Of a stretch of DNA of 64,000 nt, positions 26,826 to 35,714 are shown one piece after another. Each line of letters opens with the position of its first letter. Positions within the stretch are counted from its first letter, which is position 1. A program made the translations under genes and the position numbers. This stretch comes from Comamonas sp. (GTDB lineage: Bacteria; Pseudomonadota; Gammaproteobacteria; Burkholderiales; Burkholderiaceae_C): assembly GCA_021166775.1 (NCBI GenBank), contig JAJPEQ010000010.1, forward strand, positions 124,001 to 188,000, read 5' to 3'. The notes below the pieces were generated by a model. It saw only the letters and a list, made by a program, of their open reading frames with translations, ran no database searches and was not told the origin of the DNA.

Positions 26826-28364
26826 ATGAAGGTCGGCCTCTCGCTGGGCGTCTCCCAGCACTTGGCACTCACGCCGCAGCTGCAGCAGTCCATCCGGCTG
26901 TTGCAGCTGTCGACGCTGGAGCTGGCGCAGGAGGTGGAGGCCATGCTCGTGGACAACCCCTTCCTGGAGCGGATCGGCGACGACCCGGTGGCAGAAGCCG
27001 CAGACGCGCGCCTGTCCGAGCGCGCCGTGCAGCGCGACCAGGTGGCTCCGATTTCAGAAGCATTCGACGCCGACCCGGCCGGCGCCCAGACCGGGGGCCA
27101 ATCCGAGGGCGCGAGCGATTGGGAAGGTGACAGCGACGTCGACCCCAGCGGCAGCGACAGCCCCTGGAGTGCCGATGCCCCGATCCGGGCGCCGCGTGCC
27201 GACGATGACGAGGAAAACGCCGGCGAACGCGAGAGCGCGCACGAAACCCTGGCCGATCATCTGCACCGCCAGGCGCTCGCGCTGCGTCTGTCGCGCGGCG
27301 AACGCGCGGCGCTGTCCTACCTGATCGACTCGCTCAACGAGGACGGTTACCTGGAAGACGCCATCGAAGCGCTGGTGGAGTCGCTCGTGGGGGCGGACAA
27401 CACCGAATACCTGCTCGAGATGAGCGAGCACTTCGCCGTGGCGCTCAAGCTGCTGCAGAACCTGGACCCCGTGGGCGTGGGCGCACGCGATCTGGCCGAA
27501 TGTCTGCGGCTGCAGATCCGGGCGCTGCAGCGCGCCGGCGCGCACCGACCCGAGGTGCTGCGCGCCGCCACGGCCATCTGTGGTCAGCCACTGCAGTGGC
27601 TCGCACGCCGCGACATCAAGCGCCTGTCGCTGGCCTGCGGTACCAGCGAAGACGACACGCGCGCCGCGATGGCCCTGATCGCGCAGCTCGAGCCCCGACC
27701 CGGACGGCGTTTTGCGCAGGTGGACCGCAACGTGGTCACGCCCGACGTGATCGTGCGCAAACGCGTGCAGGCCGGGGAGACGCGCCTGGATGTGCAGCTC
27801 AACCCGGAGGTGATGCCCCGGCTGCACGTGCACGACGCCTACGCGCAGGCGCTGCGCCATCACCGCAAGGACGAAAACCACCAGGCGCTGCAGACCCGGC
27901 TGCAGGAAGCGCGCTGGTTCATCAAGAACATCGAACAGCGCTTCGACACCATCCTGCGTACCTCGCGCGCCATCGTCGAAAAGCAGAAATCCTTCTTCAT
28001 GCACGGCGACCTCGCCATGCGCCCGCTGGTGATGCGCGAAATCGCCCAGGAGCTGGGCCTGCACGAATCGACCATCTCGCGCGTGACCAGCGGCAAGTAC
28101 ATGGCCACGCCCCAGGGCACCTACGAGCTCAAGCATTTCTTCGGCTCGGGCCTGGGCACCGAGACCGGCGGCAGCGCCTCCAGCACCGCCGTGCGTGCGC
28201 TGCTGCGCCAGTTCATCGCCGCCGAGAACCCGGCCCGGCCGCTGTCGGACAGCCAGCTCGCCGAAATGCTCAAGGAGCAGGGCATCGCCTGCGCGCGGCG
28301 CACCGTCGCCAAGTACCGCGAGCAGCTCAAGATCGCGCCAGCCAACCTGCGCAAGCAGCTATGA
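26826..28364 (+). CDS. rpoN: RNA polymerase sigma-54 factor
   Basis: 512 residues. Region I is the Gln-rich activator-interaction segment (LTPQLQQSIRLLQLSTLELAQEVE); region II is acidic (about residues 60-140). A core-binding domain, a helix-turn-helix (LGLHESTISRVTSGKYM) and the RpoN box ARRTVAKYREQL near the C-terminus complete the protein. It recognises -24/-12 promoters and needs AAA+ activators. Position after lptB is conserved in Proteobacteria, but here the next gene is rlmL with a 4-base overlap instead of a ribosome hibernation factor. Confidence 0.97.
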   Translation: MKVGLSLGVSQHLALTPQLQQSIRLLQLSTLELAQEVEAMLVDNPFLERIGDDPVAEAADARLSERAVQRDQVAPISEAFDADPAGAQTGGQSEGASDWEGDSDVDPSGSDSPWSADAPIRAPRADDDEENAGERESAHETLADHLHRQALALRLSRGERAALSYLIDSLNEDGYLEDAIEALVESLVGADNTEYLLEMSEHFAVALKLLQNLDPVGVGARDLAECLRLQIRALQRAGAHRPEVLRAATAICGQPLQWLARRDIKRLSLACGTSEDDTRAAMALIAQLEPRPGRRFAQVDRNVVTPDVIVRKRVQAGETRLDVQLNPEVMPRLHVHDAYAQALRHHRKDENHQALQTRLQEARWFIKNIEQRFDTILRTSRAIVEKQKSFFMHGDLAMRPLVMREIAQELGLHESTISRVTSGKYMATPQGTYELKHFFGSGLGTETGGSASSTAVRALLRQFIAAENPARPLSDSQLAEMLKEQGIACARRTVAKYREQLKIAPANLRKQL

Positions 28365-29605
28365 AATCCACCATGACCGATCCTGATCTGTTTCTGCCCT
28401 GCGCCGCCGGCGTCGAGGCTTTCCTCGCCAACGAGGTGCGCGCGATCACCGGCCTGCAGGCCCGCAGCCATCGCGCGGGCGTGGCCCTGAAGGCCCCCTG
28501 GGCAGCCGTGATGCGCCTGAACCTGCACAGCCGCCTCGCGCAGCGCGTGCTGGTGCAGCTGGCCGAGCAATCCTATCGCGGCGAAGACGATCTCTACCAG
28601 ATGGCCCACGCGCTCGCCTGGGAAGACTGGTTCACCGCGCGCCAGACCTTCAAGGTGGAGGTGAGCGCCCGGCAGAGCCCGCTCAAGAGCCTGAATTTTG
28701 CCGCGCTGCGCGTGAAGGACGCGGTGGCCGACCGCTTTCGCGCGCACGGCGGCACGCGCCCCAGCGTGGACACGCACTGGCCCGACGTGCGCATCCACCT
28801 GCACCTGGGGGACACGCAGGCCACCGTGTCCATCGACACCTCGGGCGAGCCGCTGTTCAAGCGCGGCTGGCGCGAGGACAAGGGCGACGCACCGCTCAAG
28901 GAAACGCTGGCGGCCGCGATGATCGCCGCCAGCGGCTGGACGCCCGCGTCCGGCCTGCCGCTGTACGACCCATGCTGCGGCAGCGGCACCGTGGTGATCG
29001 AGGCGGCGCAGATCGCCTGCCGCATCGCGCCGGGCCTACGACGCCGTTTCGCCTTCGAGCACCTGCTGGCGCACGACCCCAAGACCTGGGAAACTATCAA
29101 AAGCGAAGCTGCCAGCGCAATACAGACAAGCCCCGTAGCCATTTTTGGCAGTGATATTTCGCACCGCATGGTCGATTTCGCCCGGCGCAATGCCGAGCGT
29201 GCGGGCGTGGCCGCGAGCGTGCAGCTGCGCGGCGGCGACGCGCTCGAGCGCATGCCGCCGTGCGAGCAGCCCGGCGTGATGCTGCTGAACCCGCCCTACG
29301 GCGAGCGCATCAGCGCGGCCGGCAGCGCCGGGCAGAACCAGCGCGTACGTACCGGCCGCGAAACGGCGCAGACGGGCAACGGCGAGGAGTTCTTCCGCCA
29401 GCTGGCCAATCACTGGAAGCGCCACTACGCGGGCTGGCAGGCCTGGGTGCTCTCGCCCGACCGCACCCTGCCGGGCACCATGCGCCTGAAGGCCACGCGC
29501 CGCGTGCCGCTGTTCAACGGCCCCATCGAATGCCGGCTGCTGCGCTTCGACATGGTGGCGGGCAGCGCGCGCGAGCCGCGCCAAGCGGGCGATGCCCACG
29601 CATAG
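28361..29605 (+). CDS. rlmL: 23S rRNA guanine-N2 methyltransferase, RlmL-type (THUMP + MTase)
   Basis: 414 residues from an ATG overlapping the rpoN stop (ATGA). N-terminal THUMP domain (residues 50-160), then a Rossmann methyltransferase with YDPCCGSGTVVIEAA as the AdoMet site and the catalytic NPPYGER motif of N2-guanine methylases. It corresponds to the N-terminal half of E. coli RlmKL (m2G2445); the RlmK half is absent, as in many betaproteobacteria. Around residues 243-262 the DNA (29093-29147) looks like a member of the dispersed repeat family, yet the reading frame is intact and alignment length to E. coli is little changed. Confidence 0.9.
   Translation: MKSTMTDPDLFLPCAAGVEAFLANEVRAITGLQARSHRAGVALKAPWAAVMRLNLHSRLAQRVLVQLAEQSYRGEDDLYQMAHALAWEDWFTARQTFKVEVSARQSPLKSLNFAALRVKDAVADRFRAHGGTRPSVDTHWPDVRIHLHLGDTQATVSIDTSGEPLFKRGWREDKGDAPLKETLAAAMIAASGWTPASGLPLYDPCCGSGTVVIEAAQIACRIAPGLRRRFAFEHLLAHDPKTWETIKSEAASAIQTSPVAIFGSDISHRMVDFARRNAERAGVAASVQLRGGDALERMPPCEQPGVMLLNPPYGERISAAGSAGQNQRVRTGRETAQTGNGEEFFRQLANHWKRHYAGWQAWVLSPDRTLPGTMRLKATRRVPLFNGPIECRLLRFDMVAGSAREPRQAGDAHA
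29093..29147 (+). repeat. Dispersed short repeat, copy D (inside rlmL)
   Basis: ACTATCAAAAGCGAAGCTGC leads into CAGCGC, a variable centre, and ends TAGCCATTTTT. It fits the family layout (A-rich lead, AGCTG, CGC, T-rich end). It is read in frame by rlmL and is visibly AT-richer than the flanks. Confidence 0.55.
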
Positions 29606-30026
29606 CCCGGTGCTGGTGATCGACACCAACATCGTGCTCGATCTCTTCGTCTTCGACGACCCGCACTGCGCCGCGCTGCGCCGCGCGCTGGCCGGGCCGG
29701 GCGCACGCTGGCTCGCCACCGAGGCGATGCGCGAGGAGCTGGCGCGCGTGCTCGACTACCCCGCCATCCGCGCCTGGCGCGAGCGCGGCTGCCGCGAGGC
29801 CGGGGCCATCCTGCACGCGTTCGACGCACGCACCGAACGCGTGCCCGAGGCGCCCACGGCGCCCTGGCGCTGCAGCGACGCGGACGACCAGAAATTCATC
29901 GATCTGGCGCTGGCTTGGCGCGCCACGCTGCTGAGCAAGGACCGCGCCGTGCTCCGGCTCGCCAGGCGTCTGGCGCTGCGGGGCGCGCGCATTCAATCGA
30001 GCTTCGAAGAGCCTCAACAACCATAG
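29592..30026 (+). CDS. PIN-domain protein, putative ribonuclease
   Basis: 144 residues. The acidic residues of the PIN nuclease fold are present: VIDTNIVLDLF (first Asp), EAMREELARVL (Glu), and SDADDQKFIDLA with LLSKDRAVLRLA (later Asps). It resembles the COG1569 group of predicted nucleic-acid-binding PIN proteins, often the toxin of a toxin-antitoxin pair, but no antitoxin-sized ORF is adjacent. It overlaps rlmL by 14 bases, which suggests co-translation rather than a mobile module. Its TAG stop is formed by the dispersed repeat copy E. Confidence 0.8.
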   Translation: MPTHSPVLVIDTNIVLDLFVFDDPHCAALRRALAGPGARWLATEAMREELARVLDYPAIRAWRERGCREAGAILHAFDARTERVPEAPTAPWRCSDADDQKFIDLALAWRATLLSKDRAVLRLARRLALRGARIQSSFEEPQQP

Positions 30027-30068
30027 CTGCTCGCGCTTTATCCATAGGCGTCAGAGCCTTATTTGACC
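30021..30068 (+). repeat. Dispersed short repeat, copy E (end of PIN gene)
   Basis: CCATAGCTGCTCGCGCTTTA, a variable centre, GAGCCTTATTTGACC. An excellent match to the family core. The TAG of the PIN gene is the TAG in ATAGCTG, so the repeat sets the C-terminus. Confidence 0.7.
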
Positions 30069-30133
30069 AATATTCCCCACAAACGCGTCAAACCTTCTAC
30101 CATCGCGCCACCCTGACACACAAGGAGACAACA

Positions 30134-31429
30134 ATGGGGCTTTTCAGCTGGAGACAGATACCGACAGAGGTGCTCGCAAGCGGTGGCGTGATTGCACCCG
30201 ACGAGCGCCTGCCGTGGAAGGAAACCGGCCTCATGGGCATCCAGCACGTGATCGCCATGTTCGGCTCCACGGTGCTCGCGCCCATCCTGATGGGGTTCGA
30301 CCCCAACCTCGCAGTCTTCATGAGCGGCATCGGCACGCTGATCTTCTTTCTCGTCACCGGCGGCAAGGTGCCCAGCTATCTCGGCTCGTCGTTCGCTTTC
30401 ATCGGCGTGGTGATCGCCGCCACCGCCTACGCGGGCAAGGGGCTCAACGCCAACATCGGCGTGGCGCTGGGCGGCATCATCGCCTGCGGCGCGGTGTATG
30501 TGGCCATCGGCCTCGTCGTGCACGCGATCGGCACCGGCTGGATCGAGCGCTTCATGCCCCCCGTGGTCACCGGCGCGGTGGTGGCGGTGATCGGTCTGAA
30601 CCTGGCGGGCATTCCGGTCAAGAACATGGCAGCCAACAACTTCGAGAGCTGGATGCAGGCGCTCACGTTTGTGTGCGTCGCGGGCGTGGCGGTGTTCACC
30701 AAGGGCATGGTGCAGCGTCTCCTGATCGTCGTCGGCCTCCTGATCGCCACCGCGCTCTACGCGCTGCTCACCAACGGCATGGGCCTGGGCAAGCCGTTCG
30801 ATCTGTCGGGCGTGGCGGCGGCGGCGTGGCTGGGCGTGCCGCAGTTTCACACGCCCGTGTTCAGCGGCGCGGCCATGGTGCTGATCGTGCCGGTGGTCAT
30901 CATCCTCGTGGCCGAAAACCTCGGACACCTGAAGGCCGTCACGGCCATGACCGGCAAGGATCTGGATCCCTACCTGGGCCGCGCCTTCATCGGCGACGGC
31001 CTGGCCACCATGGTGAGCGGCGCGGGCGGCGGCACCGGCGTGACCACCTACGCCGAAAACATCGGCGTGATGGCCGCCACGCGCATCTATTCGACCGCCG
31101 TGTTCCTCGTGGCGGCCTTCGTGGCGCTGCTGCTGGGCTTCTCTCCGAAGTTCGGCGCGCTGATCCAGGCCATTCCGCTGCCGGTGATGGGGGGCGTGTC
31201 CATCGTCGTCTTCGGATTGATCGCGATCACCGGCGCCAAGATCTGGGTGGACAACAAGGTCGATTTCTCGCAGCCGCACAACCTGATCGTCGCCGCGATT
31301 CCGCTGGTGCTGGGCACGGGCGAGTTCACGCTCAAGTTCGGCGATTTCGCGCTCGGCGGCATCGGCACCGCGACCTTCGGCGCGATCTTGCTCAACGCGC
31401 TGCTGCAGCCCGGCAAACAAAGCCGCTGA
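30134..31429 (+). CDS. uraA: NCS2-family nucleobase:cation symporter (uracil/xanthine permease, UraA-like)
   Basis: 431 residues from MGLFSWRQIPTEVL with AAGGAGACA before the ATG; the longer track start is rejected. About 14 membrane segments. Family signatures: GIQHVIAMFGSTVLAPILMGF, PSYLGSSFAFIG, VAENLGHLKAVTAMTG (the conserved Glu-binding helix), and GGTGVTTYAENIGVMA. These match UraA/RutG proton-coupled uracil uptake. The exact base transported is not proven. It is monocistronic as far as can be seen. Confidence 0.9.
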   Translation: MGLFSWRQIPTEVLASGGVIAPDERLPWKETGLMGIQHVIAMFGSTVLAPILMGFDPNLAVFMSGIGTLIFFLVTGGKVPSYLGSSFAFIGVVIAATAYAGKGLNANIGVALGGIIACGAVYVAIGLVVHAIGTGWIERFMPPVVTGAVVAVIGLNLAGIPVKNMAANNFESWMQALTFVCVAGVAVFTKGMVQRLLIVVGLLIATALYALLTNGMGLGKPFDLSGVAAAAWLGVPQFHTPVFSGAAMVLIVPVVIILVAENLGHLKAVTAMTGKDLDPYLGRAFIGDGLATMVSGAGGGTGVTTYAENIGVMAATRIYSTAVFLVAAFVALLLGFSPKFGALIQAIPLPVMGGVSIVVFGLIAITGAKIWVDNKVDFSQPHNLIVAAIPLVLGTGEFTLKFGDFALGGIGTATFGAILLNALLQPGKQSR

Positions 31430-31537
31430 GGAGTCCCTGGCCGGGATGCGCGAGCGGCGGGCTGCGCCTGTGACACACCAAGGTGACAGCCGACCACCCG
31501 CGCCGCGCCTACCATGCGGGCTTTTTCACCCAAGCCC

Positions 31538-31969
31538 ATGCCAAAAATGCCGATCTGGAAGAAGCCGATCTCGCTCGAAGAAATCACCGCCTCGCATGCG
31601 GGCACCGCCACCGCCCACCTGGGCATCGAATTTCTTGAGATTGGTGACGACTTCCTGCGCGCCCGCGTGCCCGTGGACGAGCGCACGCGCCAGCCTTTCG
31701 GTCTGCTGCACGGCGGCGTGAGCGTGACGCTGGCCGAAACACTGGGCTCCACGGGGGCGTACTACGGTTCTCCCGAAGGTCACCGCGCCGTGGGGCTGGA
31801 AATCAACGCCAACCACCTGCGATCGGCCACCAGCGGGTGGGTGACGGGCACGGCACGGCCCCTGCACATCGGCCGGCGCACGCAGGTCTGGCAGATCGAC
31901 ATGGTCAACGACGCGGGCGAGACGACCTGCACCTCGCGCATCACGATGGCGATGCTCGAGCCTCGCTGA
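31538..31969 (+). CDS. Hotdog-fold acyl-CoA thioesterase (YdiI/MenI-like)
   Basis: 143 residues from MPKMPIWKKPIS (the track start is eight codons earlier; no strong ribosome site decides). The hotdog core carries PFGLLHGGVSVTLAETLGST, with the Glu nucleophile and HGG motif typical of the PaaI/YdiI/EntH group. These hydrolyse aromatic or acyl-CoA thioesters; in quinone biosynthesis MenI acts on DHNA-CoA. Organisms of this group usually make ubiquinone only, so a general proofreading or housekeeping thioesterase is more likely here. It is convergent with the next gene. Confidence 0.85.
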   Translation: MPKMPIWKKPISLEEITASHAGTATAHLGIEFLEIGDDFLRARVPVDERTRQPFGLLHGGVSVTLAETLGSTGAYYGSPEGHRAVGLEINANHLRSATSGWVTGTARPLHIGRRTQVWQIDMVNDAGETTCTSRITMAMLEPR

Positions 31970-31977
31970 AACGCCTC

Positions 31978-32556
31978 CTACGTGCTCGCGTCGTCCCGAT
32001 GCGAGCGCGCCAGCTTCTCGCTCTTCCAGTACACCTCGGCGCCCTCGTTCATCCGGTTGAGCACGCGCGAGAGCACGAAGAGCAGGTCCGAGAGGCGATT
32101 GAGGTACTGGCGCGGCGCGGCGCGCATCTCCTCCGTCTCCTGCAGTGACACCACGGCGCGCTCCGCGCGGCGCGCGACGGTGCGCGCCACGTGCGCCAGG
32201 CAGGCCGCGCGCGTGCCCGCGGGCAGGATGAATTCTTCCAGACGCGGCAACGTCTTGTTGTAGTGCGCCAGCGCCTGGTCGAGCTGCGCCAGTGCTTCGT
32301 CCTTGAGCAGCGCAAAGCCGGGAATCGACAGCTCGCCACCGAGGTTGAACAGCTGATCCTGGATGTCGGTGAGAAGCTGGCGCACCTCGTCGGGCATGGG
32401 CTCACACAGCAGCAGGCCGATCTGGCTGTTGAGCTCGTCCACGTCGCCCATGGCATGCGGGCGAGCGCTCGCCTTGGAGACGCGGGTGTTGTTGCCCAGC
32501 CCCGTCGTGCCATCGTCGCCGGTGCGGGTGGCCACCGCCGTCACACGTTTGCCCAT
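31978..32556 (-). CDS. ATP:cob(I)alamin adenosyltransferase, PduO type
   Basis: 192 residues from MGKRVTAVATRTGDDGTTGLG, preceded by GGAGG; the track start seven codons earlier is less likely. The N-terminal TRTGDDGTTGL (ATP-binding), the middle IQDQLFNLGGELS and the helical RTVARRAERAVVSL followed by YLNRLSDLLFVLSR are PduO/MMAB signatures. It attaches the adenosyl group to cob(I)alamin to make coenzyme B12. There is no B12-dependent enzyme or cobalamin riboswitch in the window. Confidence 0.93.
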   Translation of the reverse strand: MGKRVTAVATRTGDDGTTGLGNNTRVSKASARPHAMGDVDELNSQIGLLLCEPMPDEVRQLLTDIQDQLFNLGGELSIPGFALLKDEALAQLDQALAHYNKTLPRLEEFILPAGTRAACLAHVARTVARRAERAVVSLQETEEMRAAPRQYLNRLSDLLFVLSRVLNRMNEGAEVYWKSEKLARSHRDDAST

Positions 32557-32623
32557 GAAAATCCTCCGGGTTTGCAATGTTGCGATTGTGCGGCGGCGGC
32601 CGACAGCTCACCGAAACGCCCAC

Positions 32624-33442
32624 TCAGCGCGCAGGCTTGTCGCCGCGCGCCAGGCGCAGGCGCTCGCCACGCAGCTGATGCCGGGCGCTGAACAGGGCGC
32701 CAAACGCGAGCATCACGGCACCGAACGCGCCCAGCGCGGTGGCGGCGGCAATCATGAACATGATCACGATCTGATAGCGCACGGCCGAGGCAGGGTCGGC
32801 GCCAGCGAGCAACTGGCCGGTCATCATCCCGGGCAGGCTCACGACGCCCATCACCATCATGGCGTTGATGGTAGGCACCATCCCGGTGTGCAGGCTTGCG
32901 GTGATCAGCGGATGCGCCGCCTCCCAGCGGGTGGCGCCCAGCGCCAGCGCACTCTCGATCAGATCGCGGTCGCGCACCACGCCATCCATGAAGCGGCCCA
33001 GCGCCAGCGACACGCCGTTGAGCAAATTGCCCAGCACCATGCCCAGCAGCGGAATAGCGTACTGCGCGCGATACCAGGGCTCGACGTTGACGATTCCCAG
33101 CAAGGCCGCGCCCGTGACGACATACGAGGCCGCGAACACGCACAGCACGCTGTCCAGGTAGATGCCGGGAAAACGCCGCGTCGTGCGGTTGACGGCGGCC
33201 ACGCCGGCAAGGCCCGCCATCACCAGGCCGATCAGCACCACCGGCAGCGGGTGCTCGAGCGCGAAGATGTAGTCGAGGATGAAACCGACCAGCAGCAACT
33301 GCGCCACCATGCGCACGCTGGCGACGAGCAGGCTGCGCGCGAGGCCCAGGCGCAGCCATGCCGACAGCGCGAGGTTGACGACGATCAGCGCGGCCGCGAA
33401 GCCCAGCTGCCAGTTGCCGATCTCCATGTAGCGCGGATTCAT
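32624..33442 (-). CDS. fetB: ABC exporter permease, FetB (UPF0014) family
   Basis: 272 residues with about seven hydrophobic helices. Family marks: SVRMVAQLLLVGFIL near residue 43, YAIPLLGMVLGNLLNGVSLAL, and MVPTINAMMVMGVVSLPGMMTGQLLAGADP. These define the FetB/YbbM group, reported in E. coli to export iron and protect from oxidative stress with FetA. It overlaps the ATPase gene by 4 bases, so the two form an operon with fetA first. The cobalamin transferase follows 67 bases later on the same strand. Confidence 0.88.
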   Translation of the reverse strand: MNPRYMEIGNWQLGFAAALIVVNLALSAWLRLGLARSLLVASVRMVAQLLLVGFILDYIFALEHPLPVVLIGLVMAGLAGVAAVNRTTRRFPGIYLDSVLCVFAASYVVTGAALLGIVNVEPWYRAQYAIPLLGMVLGNLLNGVSLALGRFMDGVVRDRDLIESALALGATRWEAAHPLITASLHTGMVPTINAMMVMGVVSLPGMMTGQLLAGADPASAVRYQIVIMFMIAAATALGAFGAVMLAFGALFSARHQLRGERLRLARGDKPAR

Positions 33443-34089
33443 GCGGCGGCTCCCAGCGTCAGCTCATGATCGCCCACGCGCGCGCGCTGAGTCGCATCGT
33501 GGCTGACCCAGAGGCAGGCACGTTCGCCCGTCTCGCGCAGCCAGGCCTGCACCAGCGCCTCGACGCACGCGGTGCGCGCAGGGTCGAGCGCGGCCGTGGG
33601 TTCGTCGAGCAGCAGGACCCGCGGGGCGATCAGGAGCGCACGCAGCAGGTTCACGATCTGCGCCTCGCCACCCGACAGGCGGCCGGTGCCCTGCTCCAGA
33701 AAGGCCGCATCGATGCCGACGGCCGCCAGGTAGCCGCGTGCCGCCTCATCCGAGTAGGGCTTGTCACGGTGCACACGCAGCGCAAACGGCGCCACCAGCG
33801 CTTCCTTCACGCGCCCCTCGGGCAGCGCCGGGCGCTGCATCACATAGGCCACGCGTGCGCGGTACTCGGGCATGTGCCAGGCCGTGAGCGGCCGACCTTC
33901 AAACCCTATCTCCCCCGCCTGGGGCGTCACCAGGCCGGCGAGCGTGCGCAGCAGCAGCGACTTGCCGCTGCCCGATGGGCCGGCGATCGCCCAGCGCTCC
34001 CCGGCACGCACGCTCAAGTCCAGCCCATGCCACAGCATGCGTCCCCCCACGGTACAGCGCAGCGCCTGCGCGCTCAGGATCACGTCCAT
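33439..34089 (-). CDS. fetA: ABC exporter ATP-binding protein, FetA-like
   Basis: 216 residues from MDVILSAQALRC; the track start 21 codons upstream is not supported. Walker A GPSGSGKS, Q-loop VAYVMQRPALP, signature LSGGEAQIVNLLRAL, Walker B VLLLDEPTAALDP and the switch His in WVSHDATQ are all present. It drives the FetB permease. Short length and the RPALPEGRV region are typical of this two-gene exporter. Confidence 0.88.
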   Translation of the reverse strand: MDVILSAQALRCTVGGRMLWHGLDLSVRAGERWAIAGPSGSGKSLLLRTLAGLVTPQAGEIGFEGRPLTAWHMPEYRARVAYVMQRPALPEGRVKEALVAPFALRVHRDKPYSDEAARGYLAAVGIDAAFLEQGTGRLSGGEAQIVNLLRALLIAPRVLLLDEPTAALDPARTACVEALVQAWLRETGERACLWVSHDATQRARVGDHELTLGAAA

Positions 34090-34268
34090 GGCACGCAGCC
34101 TAGCGTGCCGGCGCCGGCCACGCCCCGGACATGCGCACGTCGTTGAACGCACGGGCGGCGACTGCGGTGACCCGATGGTCCATAAGGATCCTCCTGATTT
34201 CGAGGGAGAAATTGTGCGACGGTCTGCGCGCCTTCTTAGAATGAATCCACCGAACCCCGGAGATCCAG

Positions 34269-35702
34269 ATGAACGCCCCCCGCGAGACCGCCCAGTTGCT
34301 GCCTCACATCGCCCCTCGTCCCATCGCGCAGGAACTGCTGCAGCAGCTGGGCCAGCGCTTTGGCGCGCAATGCTCGACCGCGATGGCTGTGCGCGAGCAG
34401 CACGGGCGCGACGAATCCGCGTTCACCACCGTCCCGCCCCCGGCCGCCGTCGTCTTTGCCGAGAGCACGCAGGACGTGGCCGATGCAGTGCGCCTGGCCA
34501 GTGAGCACGCCACGCCCGTCATCGCCTGGGGCGTGGGCTCCTCGCTCGAAGGCCATGTGCTGGCGGTACAGGGCGGCATCTGCATCGACGTGAGCCGCAT
34601 GAACCGCGTGCTGGCCATCCATGCCGAGGACCTCACCGTCACCGTGCAGCCGGGCATCACGCGCAAGGCGCTCAACGACGCCGTGAAGGACACGGGCCTG
34701 TTCTTCCCCATCGACCCCGGCGCCGACGCAAGCATCGGCGGCATGACCGCCACACGCGCCTCGGGCACCAATGCGGTGCGCTACGGCACCATGCGCGAGA
34801 ACGTGCTGGCCCTCGAAGTCGTCACCGCCCGCGGCGAGGTAATCCGCACCGGCACCCAGGCGCGCAAGAGCAGCGCGGGCTACGATCTGACGCGGTTGAT
34901 GGTGGGCAGCGAAGGCACGCTCGGGCTCTTCACCGAAATCACCGTGCGCCTGTACCCGCTGCCCGAAGCCGTGAGCGCGGCGATCTGCTCGTTCCCGAGC
35001 ATCGAAGCGGCGGTGCACACCGTCATCCAGACCATCCAGCTGGGCGTGCCGATCGCGCGCGTCGAGCTGATCGATGCCAACAGCGTGCGTGCCGTCAACC
35101 GCCACAGCAAGCTCACGCTGCGTGAAGCACCGCTGTTGTTGATGGAATTCCACGGCTCGCCCGCGAGCGTGAAGGAGCAGGCCGAAACCGTGCAGGCCAT
35201 CGCCAGCGAGCACAGCGGCGCCGACTTCGAATGGGCCGACACCCCCGAGGAGCGCACGCGGCTGTGGACCGCGCGGCACAACGCCTATTTCGCCGCCGTG
35301 CAAAGCCGCCCGGGCTGCCGCTGCATCACCACCGACACCTGCGTGCCGATCTCGCGCCTGGCCGACGCGCTGCTGGACAGCGTGGCCGAGGCCGACGCCA
35401 GCGGCATCCCCTACTTTCTCGTCGGCCACGTCGGGGACGGCAACTTCCACATGGGCTACTTGATCGACCCCGACGATCCGCACGAGCGCGAGCGTGCCGA
35501 ACAACTCAACCAGCAGCTCGTGCGCCGCGCGCTCGCGCTCGGCGGCACCTGCACCGGCGAGCACGGCGTGGGCATCCACAAGATGGGATTTCTGGCCGAG
35601 GAAGCGGGCAACGGCGCGATCGAGATGATGCGCGCGATCAAGCAGGCGCTCGATCCCGGCAACATCCTCAACCCCGGCAAGATTTTCACGATGCAGGGGT
35701 GA
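34269..35702 (+). CDS. dld: FAD-linked oxidoreductase, D-lactate dehydrogenase (cytochrome) type
   Basis: 477 residues with GGAGAT before the ATG. The PCMH-type FAD-binding domain shows PVIAWGVGSSLEGHV and PGADASIGGMTATRASGTNAVRYG; the C-terminal FAD-oxidase C domain ends TGEHGVGIHKMGFL and ALDPGNILNPGKIF. This is the VAO-family layout of DLD and GlcD. Length and lack of linked glcE/glcF genes favour D-lactate (or other D-2-hydroxyacid) dehydrogenase feeding electrons to the respiratory chain. A stand-alone GlcD-like protein is the alternative. It is convergent with the hemerythrin gene, 12 bases apart. Confidence 0.85.
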   Translation: MNAPRETAQLLPHIAPRPIAQELLQQLGQRFGAQCSTAMAVREQHGRDESAFTTVPPPAAVVFAESTQDVADAVRLASEHATPVIAWGVGSSLEGHVLAVQGGICIDVSRMNRVLAIHAEDLTVTVQPGITRKALNDAVKDTGLFFPIDPGADASIGGMTATRASGTNAVRYGTMRENVLALEVVTARGEVIRTGTQARKSSAGYDLTRLMVGSEGTLGLFTEITVRLYPLPEAVSAAICSFPSIEAAVHTVIQTIQLGVPIARVELIDANSVRAVNRHSKLTLREAPLLLMEFHGSPASVKEQAETVQAIASEHSGADFEWADTPEERTRLWTARHNAYFAAVQSRPGCRCITTDTCVPISRLADALLDSVAEADASGIPYFLVGHVGDGNFHMGYLIDPDDPHERERAEQLNQQLVRRALALGGTCTGEHGVGIHKMGFLAEEAGNGAIEMMRAIKQALDPGNILNPGKIFTMQG

Positions 35703-35714
35703 GTGCCCAAAGGC

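Noticed and set aside
29592-30026. PIN gene as half of a toxin-antitoxin pair
   Set aside because: No antitoxin-like ORF on either side and an overlap with rlmL; kept as an orphan PIN protein.
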